Below are positions 1 through 6,121 of a stretch of 10,182 nucleotides of DNA, one piece after another. Below the pieces are notes generated by a model that saw only the letters and a list, made by a program, of their open reading frames with translations, had not been told where the DNA came from and did not search any database. A program made the position numbers and the translations under genes. Each line of letters starts with the position of its first letter. Position 1 is the stretch's first letter. Source of the DNA: Physocladia obscura (taxonomy: Eukaryota > Chytridiomycota > Chytridiomycetes > Chytridiales > Chytriomycetaceae); NCBI GenBank assembly GCA_027596945.1, contig JADGJH010001402.1:1-10182 (forward strand), read 5' to 3'.

Positions 1-32
1 GTGTTACAAAACAAAAAACAAATACAAAAGTT

Positions 33-38
33 TTTATT
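33..38 (-). terminator. Poly(A) signal AATAAA for the LACTB2-like gene
   Basis: On the minus strand AATAAA lies 40 nt past the TAG stop codon (78-80), inside an AT-rich 3' flank. It is the only such hexamer between the stop codon and the window edge. Assigned by motif and distance only. Confidence 0.6.
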
Positions 39-77
39 TATATATGTTTAGAACACAAAAAAAAAAGTATTAAATTA

Positions 78-1030
78 CTATAGGTTTGATGGCTTTAGCA
101 AAGTGAAGGTATTGTTTTGATTTTGAATCACGCGATTCTCTGCGACAAGTTTGTCCAAATGAAGCAAAACACTACGTTCAGCAGCCGGCCAAATAGTTTG
201 ATCATACGATTTATAGATAATTTCAACAAGTTGCATGCTCGAGCATGCAGGCGCAGTACTGGCGATAGCAGCCATCACCTTGAGAATCTCGTTTTCCCGA
301 TCGACGCGATGACTAATATATTGCTGAATTTTCAGAGTCCCGTCGAGAATATCAGGCCCATGGCCTGGATAGATTCTGTCAATCGCAGAATCACCACATG
401 CAACCAGCGTCTTTTGCAACGAATCCACATACTCCTTGAGGTTTTCAAAAACAGTCGTTCCGTGTCCGAGCACCGAGTCGCCGCTAAAGAGGGCTTTTTC
501 TTGCTCGAGAAAGAAGCAACAGTGGTCGTCTAAATGGCCCGGTGTGCAGATGGCCCGTAGCGTGGCGCCTGTTGTCGTGAAGACTTGATTTTCGGCGATA
601 TGGGAGTATTTGATGTCGGTGACGGTATCATTGTCGCGCGCCGTGAGACGTTTCCAGACAGTGATGGCTGAAGAATTGCGCGATTGCAAAGTTTCAAGAA
701 TTTGAAGGATTCCGCCAACGTGGTCTGAATAATTTAATAGGTTGGTGGATGGGGACGAAAAATACGGGCGTGACTCAACTGACCGTAGTGGCGGTGGGTA
801 ATGAGGATGTCTGATATGCTGGCATTGAGATCGCGCAGGGTATTCAGCAAAAGAGGAATGTAATTGGGAACGCCGGCGCCCGTGTCGACGAGAAGTCTAT
901 GGGGACCGGAGCCAACAAGATAAGTGTTAGTTCCCTGGAGCGTAAACTTTCCAGGGTTGAGCCCGCGGACGACAGCCACTAGCGGTGAGAGAACGGCCAC
1001 GTCGGCGAGCTTGACAAGTTGCTGTTCCAT
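78..1030 (-). CDS. LACTB2: LACTB2-like metallo-beta-lactamase-fold endoribonuclease, two exons
   Basis: Exons are 1030-784 and 724-78, with a 59-nt GT-AG intron at 783-725, giving 297 aa (human LACTB2 is 288). The splice falls inside the metal motif: exon 1 ends after H-R-H-Y and exon 2 supplies D-H-V-G-G, restoring HxHxDH (H79, H81, D83, H84). Other metal ligands are visible: H146 in TPGHLDDH, D165 in FSGDS and H204 in YPGHGP. The early LQGTNTYLVG block, the GTTVFE block and the C-terminal KIQQYISHR and LLLHLDKL segments (winged-helix-like tail) are typical of LACTB2 rather than glyoxalase II. The family binds zinc and cleaves single-stranded RNA; the animal enzyme is mitochondrial. I see no clear presequence here, so location is open. 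The start was chosen because ATG 1030 sits in an A-rich context (AAAAAAATGG) and gives the family-length N-terminus. It is divergently paired with the LRR gene. Confidence 0.93.
725..783 (-). other. Intron 1 of the LACTB2-like gene (59 nt)
   Basis: The donor is GTCAGT and the acceptor TTCAG, in phase 1. Removing it rebuilds the zinc-binding HxHxDH motif across the junction, which is strong internal proof of the splice sites. Confidence 0.92.
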
Positions 1031-1067
1031 TTTTTTCAGGAGACAGACAATTTGTATTTCACATTTG
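1031..1067. promoter_or_regulatory. 37-bp head-to-head intergenic region (shared start region)
   Basis: Only 37 bp separate the two divergent start codons (1030 on minus, 1068 on plus). No TATA box is visible. The plus strand begins with a T run ending in CAG (1031-1039), which reads like a splice acceptor. If used, the LRR gene's 5' leader would begin inside the opposing coding exon. Either way both core promoters must overlap transcribed sequence of the other gene. Confidence 0.6.
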
Positions 1068-1865
1068 ATGGGCAACAAACTCAGTCTCCATGAACGAATT
1101 AGCAACGCCGACAAGACACAGGTGCTAAATCTGAGCGACGCACGACTGGTGAAGCTGCCGAGCGAGGTGTTGGTGATCAAGCAGCTGCGCAATCTGGACC
1201 TTTCGGGTAACCGGCTGGATACGCTACCCCCGCAGACTGCAAAGGTATGGTGGACTGTTGACTATTTAGTGCTATTACTGACGGGAGCCCCCCAGTGGAC
1301 GGCGCTGCGGACTCTGAACCTCGCGCACAACTCGTTCGCGACGGTGCCCCTAGATCTGGCGGCACTGACACTGCTTGAGACGCTCAACCTGAGCCACAAC
1401 GTGCTGAAGACGCTGCCGGCGGCGGTGTTTGGGCTGCCGCGCCTGCGCACGCTCAACTGCGCGGCCAACCGCCTCGCCACGCTGCCTGGCGCGGCGGAGG
1501 GACAGGGAGATGGAGGGCTCGCGGGCTGCCCCGCCCTCGTGTCGCTCGACGTGTCGGCCAACGCGCTGACGGCCCTGCCCAGCCTGCGCGCGCTGGGCTG
1601 TCTGGCGCTGCAGGAGCTGCTCTGCGCCGACAACCGCCTCGCCGCCCTGCCCGACGACCTGGCCGCCTTGCCCAGCCTCAAAATCATCAATGTGCGCAAC
1701 AACGCCTTGCAGTCCTTCCCTCCTGCCGTTCTTAGGAACCAGTCCGTCGTGTGGATCGAGCTGGACGGCAATCCCAACTTTGACGAGCTGAGTCTCAGTG
1801 AACTCGATGGTTACCACGAGTTTGAGCTGCGGAGAAAGGACCGCATCATCAACAGGGAAAAGTAA
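1068..1865 (+). CDS. LRRC57: LRRC57-like leucine-rich-repeat protein, two exons
   Basis: Exons are 1068-1244 and 1296-1865, giving 248 aa (human LRRC57 is 239). The protein starts MGNKLS, a potential N-myristoylation sequence like the MGN start of LRRC57, and then has about eight LRRs of the LxxLxLxxNxLxxLPxxL type. The ending ELDGNPNFDELSLSELDGYHEF followed by a basic tail aligns with the LRRC57 C-terminus (GN, L-x-ELEGYDKY). The frame is open upstream to 924, but that part is antisense to the LACTB2-like exon; the MGN start is preferred by homology. A 51-nt stop-free segment (1245-1295) is treated as an intron because its removal restores exact 23-residue repeat spacing. LRRC57 has no enzymatic role and is probably a membrane-associated scaffold. 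Exon 2 is clearly more GC-rich than its surroundings. It could be another short LRR protein; end-to-end similarity makes LRRC57 the best call. Confidence 0.83.
   Translation: MGNKLSLHERISNADKTQVLNLSDARLVKLPSEVLVIKQLRNLDLSGNRLDTLPPQTAKVWWTVDYLVLLLTGAPQWTALRTLNLAHNSFATVPLDLAALTLLETLNLSHNVLKTLPAAVFGLPRLRTLNCAANRLATLPGAAEGQGDGGLAGCPALVSLDVSANALTALPSLRALGCLALQELLCADNRLAALPDDLAALPSLKIINVRNNALQSFPPAVLRNQSVVWIELDGNPNFDELSLSELDGYHEFELRRKDRIINREK
1245..1295 (+). other. In-frame, stop-free intron of the LRR gene (51 nt)
   Basis: The donor is AAAG|GTATGG and the acceptor CCCCCAG|TGG, in phase 0. Translated through, it would insert 17 residues (VWWTVDYLVLLLTGAPQ) between the L and C-terminal parts of one LRR. 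Spliced out, two consecutive 23-residue repeats join perfectly (PPQTAK then WTALRTLNL). Retention would leave the protein in frame. Confidence 0.78.
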
Positions 1866-1889
1866 CTGCTTATAGAGAAGTGTATAAAG

Positions 1890-2826
1890 ATGAAAATAAA
1901 AATGTTGGAAAAACATGCTTGGTTGTTTGTGATTTTGTCTCTGATTGCCCTCGTTGCCTTCGAGGCGAATACCATTATGCACCCGCTTCCAATCGTTCGT
2001 AGCGGCCGTCCTTCCTGGGGATTCAATCCGCCTGCTGTGTTCATTGGCGATTTTTCTGTTCAGGTACACACACGTGCCACCCGGATCACAGCGACTCAAC
2101 AAAAAATAAAAATAAGTCAGCATTGTCCACCCGCGATTTTGCGTACGGAATTCGTCTGCAGACTCATTGGAGGCGAAATCGCGACGTTTTGTTCCGTTCA
2201 TTTCCAGGTTTCGATGTATTCACCTTGTATTCAATTGCGAAAAACTGATTTGGGAAAAACAGGAAATTCAAGCTCAGAAATTTCATTGGCGTTACCAAAT
2301 ATTTTGGAAAGTGTGGCCATTTCAAACCAATCACCTTCAATTATTGCATTCATTCTAGGAAATAGGTATTTATTACTCTCTCCTTTTTTTAAAAGTTTTT
2401 TTAACAAACCAAAAAAAACAGTGACGCCAATAACGATGTTCCAGTGACTGAATTCATCGCAACAGTCAAGGATATTGTAAAATTAGCACAACAGAAAACC
2501 AATGGACCAACAACACAGACAAAATTTCTCCTAATTACACCTGCTCCCACTCCGCGTGTCCAAAATTACAGCAATTTGCGACGATATCGTGATGCCTTGT
2601 TAAATACTGATGGGCTCGAACTGAATATTGCTGTATTTGACACCTGGGCTGCATTTTTGGGCGATAATCTGGACTATGATTACAACGCGATCAAGAAATT
2701 TTATAATGATGGTTTTTGCCTCTCTTTTTTAATATTTTCTTCTTTACTTATTATCGTGTAACAGATGATCATTTTAGTCGATTGGGTCATGAGATTTTCT
2801 TCAAACGATTTATAAATTACGGTTGA
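1890..2826 (+). CDS. IAH1: IAH1-like SGNH/GDSL hydrolase, five exons, altered catalytic blocks
   Basis: Proposed exons are 1890-2063, 2117-2207, 2263-2365, 2422-2711 and 2765-2826, giving 239 aa (yeast IAH1 238, human 248). Phases join cleanly. Blocks in order: VFIGDF (G53-D54-F55, then S56) at block I; RDVLFRSFPG with G89 at block II; IAFILGNSDA at block III; FLLITPAP; and a terminal NDDDHFS, giving D219-x-x-H222 of block V. The family hydrolyses short esters such as isoamyl acetate. Compared with GDS and GxND in IAH1, the nucleophile position reads Phe and the block III Asn position reads Ser, so activity is uncertain. Residues 11-24 are hydrophobic (WLFVILSLIALVAF), suggesting a signal peptide or anchor, unlike the cytosolic yeast enzyme. 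A start at 1902 (Met5) is also possible. The second exon uses an AAG acceptor. Family assignment is good; exon 2's left border is less certain. Confidence 0.76.
1895..1900 (+). terminator. Poly(A) signal AATAAA of the LRR gene, overlapping the next gene's 5' end
   Basis: The hexamer lies 29 nt past the TAA stop of the LRR gene (1863-1865), and also within the first codons of the downstream hydrolase if that begins at 1890. A TATAAA sits at 1883-1888. Assigned by motif only. Confidence 0.45.
2064..2116 (+). other. Hydrolase intron 1 (53 nt), AAG acceptor
   Basis: The donor CAG|GTACAC follows the GDFSVQ block. The frame of the next exon (R-D-F-A-Y-G-I-R-L, IAH1-like) demands the acceptor TAAG|TCAGCA. 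The more usual CAG four bases later would put the rest out of frame. Confidence 0.6.
2208..2262 (+). other. Hydrolase intron 2 (55 nt)
   Basis: The donor is CCAG|GTTTCG and the acceptor AAACAG|GAAATT, in phase 1. Joining gives F-P-G-N-S-S-S-E-I-S-L-A-L-P-N-I-L, which aligns without gaps to the block II region of yeast IAH1. Confidence 0.8.
2366..2421 (+). other. Hydrolase intron 3 (56 nt)
   Basis: The donor is AATAG|GTATTT and the acceptor AAACAG|TGACGC, in phase 2. The junction codon is S123 in the block III sequence LGNSDA. Confidence 0.8.
2712..2764 (+). other. Hydrolase intron 4 (53 nt)
   Basis: The donor is GATG|GTTTTT and the acceptor GTAACAG|ATGATC, in phase 1. The join produces N-D-D-D-H, the block V Asp-His pair, and a normal C-terminus ending at TGA 2824-2826. 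Confidence 0.82.
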
Positions 2827-2907
2827 TTTTTGGAAAATCAAAATGTTTAATGTTTATTCGCTTGGTGTCCTTCTCTATCTCATTTTTTTTCTCTTCTTTT
2901 TGGTGCA

Positions 2908-4700
2908 ATGATTCAGTGGGAAAAACTTGTTCCTGCTCACATTTTGCCAGCAATCCGAAGACTCGAAATAACAACGCCGCCAAGTGCAGTCCAATGCAGT
3001 GTAAGTTTTCCGCGCAGTATTAAATTCACTCGAAGATCACAAGAATCGACAGCGTTTTTTTTCGACAGGCATTTAGTCCAATTGCTGAAGGCAAACATGT
3101 GGTACTCACGGCACCCACAGGGCTGGGCAAAACACTGGCATATATTGCGCCTCTGGTGTCGCGATTGTTTCCAGTAACACAATTAGCTGCGCCGGCAGCG
3201 ACTCCTGCAGCATATACACGCGACCGGCATCCACTGTCTCCGAAAGTACTGATTCTAACGCCAACGACGACGCTAGCGCAGCAGACTTTGCGCACGGCAC
3301 GAATAGTGAGTCAGGGAGCGAGCAAGGGAGAAGGGGAGGGCGAGTCACAGCTGCGCAGAGCTGTTCGAGGAGTTGTTGGGGGCGGCGCAACGCTGCTTCC
3401 GCCGGCCGACGGAGTTCTGCGAGCGGCGATGCGCGATCCTTTATTTGGCGTCGCGACGCCGTCGGGTCTCGCCGCGTTTGCTGCCCATCCGCGGCGCCCC
3501 ACGTCGCAGAAAGCCCTCCGCGACGGCCTGCGACGCGTGCTGGCGCGTACCCGCTGCGTTGTTGTCGACGAGGCCGACAAGCTTGTTGCCGACCCAGCCT
3601 CGCGCGCCATAATTGCCGAAATCGTATCGGTGGCGTCTGTCCTTGATGCCGAAGCTGCGAAAAAAAAGACTAGAAACACTGACTACTACAACAACACCAC
3701 AGTTGTTGCTGCAAATCTACATTCGTCGACAGACGAGACAGAATCAATAGCTGCTGCTGCACCAATTCAATTCGTCTTTGTCGCCGCAACTTTACCCCAA
3801 ATTCCTGCAGAAGGAATCTTGGATCTGACAAAATCTGACCATCCTCGTGCACACATTATGAATTTTTTCCCGAACGCAACTGTGCTGAGTCAGGGCAGTG
3901 GCGCCAATGGTGCTACAGAATCAGGCATTTTGCACGACATCCCACCACCAAATTTGAAGCATACTTTTATCAACGTGTCGGATCAAACAAAGAAGCTGTT
4001 GAGCAAACAAATTAGCAGCAGCAGCAGCAGCAGTTGCGCCAGCGAAAATGAATTGGTTTCTGTGCTTTCAAAAGATGAAAAGCAACGCGTTTTATTGGAG
4101 AATGAATTTAACCTCAAACTCAACCTTATTGGAGAGGCAATCAAGATCCACCATGCTGAACAACAACATCAAGCAGTTTCAATTGATAGTAATTCACGTG
4201 CAACTGCAATAGTTGACCAATGGCTTGTTTTTTGCAATGACAAGAAAACAGCTGGAATTGTGGCTGAAACTCTCAATTCATCAGTATCATTACTGCTACC
4301 AGACAATTTTGCAGGCACCACAGAAATATCATTGATCCACAAGTACTTAAGCCAAGAAGTTAAAGAATCAATGCTGACGCAATTTGCAGCAGGAGAGACT
4401 CTTTTCCCCACCTCCTTAACCACGACAGCAGAGGATCCAAAACAACACGACGATGGCCATCGTCATCGCCTGCAAATTCTTGTGTGCACAGATGTTTTAG
4501 CTCGGGGTCTTGATTTTCCCTTTGTCAGAAAAGTTTTTTTGTTTGATTTTGCAAAAACTGTTTCGCAGTATTTGCACCGTGTGGGGCGGACGGCGCGGTC
4601 CGGCGGGTATGCGAAAGGCGAGGCTATTTCGTTTGTTGGGTCGACAGATGATAGTGCTTATGAAAAAGTTTCTGCTGTTATTCGGGAAATAAAAACTTAA
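2908..4700 (+). CDS. DEAD-box ATP-dependent RNA helicase (possibly DDX28/MRH4-like), two exons
   Basis: Exons are 2908-3000 and 3069-4700, giving 574 aa. Exon 1 (31 aa) supplies the upstream aromatic W4 and the Q motif (TTPPSAVQ, Q29). Exon 2 carries motif I APTGLGKT (46-53), Ia PTTTLAQQ (96-103), II VDEAD (197-201), III AAT (270-272, in place of SAT), IV LVFCN (417-421), V LVCTDVLARGLD (502-513) and VI YLHRVGRTARSG (532-543). These are complete ATP-binding and RNA-binding motifs, so an active RNA-unwinding protein is expected. The weakened motif III and the FDF...QYLHRVGR region recall mitochondrial ribosome-assembly helicases such as DDX28, but no clear presequence is visible and I do not assign a symbol. 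An enlarged linker between motifs III and IV (about 140 residues) includes a poly-Ser run (about 347-353). A 45-nt stretch at 3306-3350 may be an optional in-frame intron. The start codon is 81 bp after the hydrolase stop. Confidence 0.9.
3001..3068 (+). other. Helicase intron 1 (68 nt)
   Basis: The donor GTAAGT is a perfect consensus. The acceptor TTCGACAG is preceded by a T8 run. The phase 0 join continues from the Q motif straight into A-F-S-P-I-A-E-G-K, the standard spacing to motif I. Confidence 0.92.
4012..4032 (+). repeat. AGC trinucleotide repeat coding for poly-Ser
   Basis: About seven tandem AGC/GCA units within the helicase encode a serine run in the linker between motifs III and IV. 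Such runs are typically length-variable and lie in disordered loops. Confidence 0.8.
4688..4693 (+). terminator. Poly(A) signal AATAAA overlapping the end of the helicase CDS
   Basis: The hexamer falls within the last four codons, just before the TAA stop (4698-4700), and is followed by a strongly AT-rich flank. No other AATAAA lies within the next several hundred bases on this strand, which makes a very short 3' UTR plausible. Confidence 0.45.
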
Positions 4701-5942
4701 TTTAATTTATTTGAATATATTTTAAAAAAACAATTACTGTGCACATATTCAAAAATTGTTCACGTTGGCACACAAAATGAACTGACGCTGTAGCTATAGA
4801 CGTACAATAAGACAACTGGTGAAATCAATCCATTGTGGAACTTAAAACCTTGCCAAGCCAAAAAAAAAAACGACCAAAGAAGTAGTCAAAACAAGTTGGA
4901 CAATTGTGTGACGCTCCAGCTTCAAGAGTATTCAAATTTCTCAAATAAGTATACTTATTATTATTTTACTCTATCTCTTTTCGTTGCCACTCTTTGTATG
5001 CTTTTTGTATTTTGTAAGCACAATCAACAACGGTTCTGATGCAGTTTCATGAAAATTTGCTTAAATGCCTATACACCTGTAGTACTCCAGCACAAATCAC
5101 TGTACAATCAATGACCTGGCTAATGAGAGTAGAATTTCAGAATACTGGGAGTTTATTTTGGAGATTAATCCTGACAGACTGGCTCCTCTATTGTGGTGGC
5201 AACAATTAATGGTTTTTGGGCATTACAACTGATGATACTGCACCATAGAACTCCCTGCGTTTAATTTACAGGTAGTTGTCGGTGGACAAAAGAAACACTT
5301 CAGCGAATCGCTTTCATCAGAATGATTGCAGGATCTCCAAATTTTGACAAACATTCAACTAATACCCAACTGCTATTACTTTCTTACCAATCCTGAATAC
5401 ACACTGTACTCACACATGCTAACACATTATCAAATTTACTACAGAATAACAAAACCTGAATGCCAATTCAATTTTGATGAAACAAATGTTTGACTTTTTA
5501 AAGCCTTGAGTCAAATAAATTGAGTAACTGTAAGCCACAGATGCCCTGGCAAGTGTCATTGAAGTTGCACTGTTGCTACATGTTTGGTTAAGTGAATTTC
5601 AAGATTTGGGCGTGATTAATAAAATCCAAAAAAATTATGTCTATTGTGGGATACAATTTTTGAAGTAATGCTCAACTTGGACTTCGGTCAGTAGAATCGA
5701 AAATGTTTGCTGAACTGAGAGTATAGTTAATTCAAATCTGTTGCGAGTTGCCACCCTGAATATTCTACAACTATATCCACAACGTCTCCAATATCAAAAT
5801 TTTAAACCCAGTTGTATTCTAGCATCAACAACCACAAACAAAAAAACAAAAAAGGCGCATAACAAACAAAAATAGAACTATCATCACCACCACCAAGAAC
5901 AATAAATTCGCTTTGCGTCAAAAAACTCAAAACAACACGCAA
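4701..5942. other. Gene-free AT-rich interval between helicase and phosphodiesterase
   Basis: No conserved coding block, tRNA or rRNA is recognisable on either strand. The longest stretches without stops are short; one at 5326-5490 (55 codons, plus) has no ATG at its start and no family resemblance. The sequence is not simple repeat: it has ordinary complexity and several short inverted repeats (5129-5140 with 5756-5768; 5195-5203 with 5747-5755; 5147-5153 with 5249-5255). AATAAA hexamers occur near 5513 and at 5618-5623 on the plus strand. It could be long 3' flank, a non-coding transcript or a decayed mobile element; I cannot tell which. Confidence 0.5.
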
Positions 5943-5948
5943 TTTAAT
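5943..5948 (-). terminator. Possible variant poly(A) signal ATTAAA of the phosphodiesterase gene
   Basis: No AATAAA is seen on the minus strand in the 180 nt after the stop codon. ATTAAA, the commonest variant, lies immediately beyond the polypyrimidine stretch. Motif and position only. Confidence 0.35.
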
Positions 5949-5951
5949 AAA

Positions 5952-6121
5952 CTGGGGAAAACAGAGAGAGAGAGAGAGAGAGCGGGGGAAAAGGAGAGAG
6001 AAAGCGAGATAGAAAAAGCAAAAAGAAAAGAAAGAAATACAAAAAAAGAGGGAAGAGTTGGGCAAAGGGGAAGGGAAAAAAAAGAAAGGAAATAGAGCGA
6101 AAGAACAAAGAAAAAGGAAAA
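5952..6121 (+). repeat. Purine-rich tract with an (AG)10 microsatellite
   Basis: Nearly all bases on the plus strand are A or G over about 170 nt, including (AG)10 at 5963-5982, a G5 run and several A6-A8 runs. It lies just downstream of the phosphodiesterase stop, so in that transcript it would be a pyrimidine-rich 3' UTR. Short ORFs reading through it (RERERE-like or poly-Phe/Leu) are composition artefacts. Confidence 0.85.

Noticed and set aside
924..1067. N-terminal 48-residue extension of the LRR protein
   Set aside because: It is antisense to the LACTB2-like first exon, and the MGN start matches the LRRC57 N-terminus.
1350..2201. 283-codon minus-strand ORF opposite the LRR gene
   Set aside because: It mirrors the GC-rich LRR exon and its RRxxQ/GRxxER-like sequence is the antisense of leucine-rich codons; no family resemblance.
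3311..3679. 122-codon minus-strand ORF opposite the helicase
   Set aside because: Arises from GC-rich codons of the sense helicase gene; the sense strand carries all DEAD-box motifs.
5225..5279. Possible box C/D snoRNA (ACAACT/AGTTGT stem with TGATGA beside it)
   Set aside because: The C-like box lacks the purine and no CTGA D box sits before the 3' stem.
5326..5490. 55-codon plus-strand open stretch in the intergenic interval
   Set aside because: No start codon at its head, no splice partners and no recognisable motif; this length is expected by chance.
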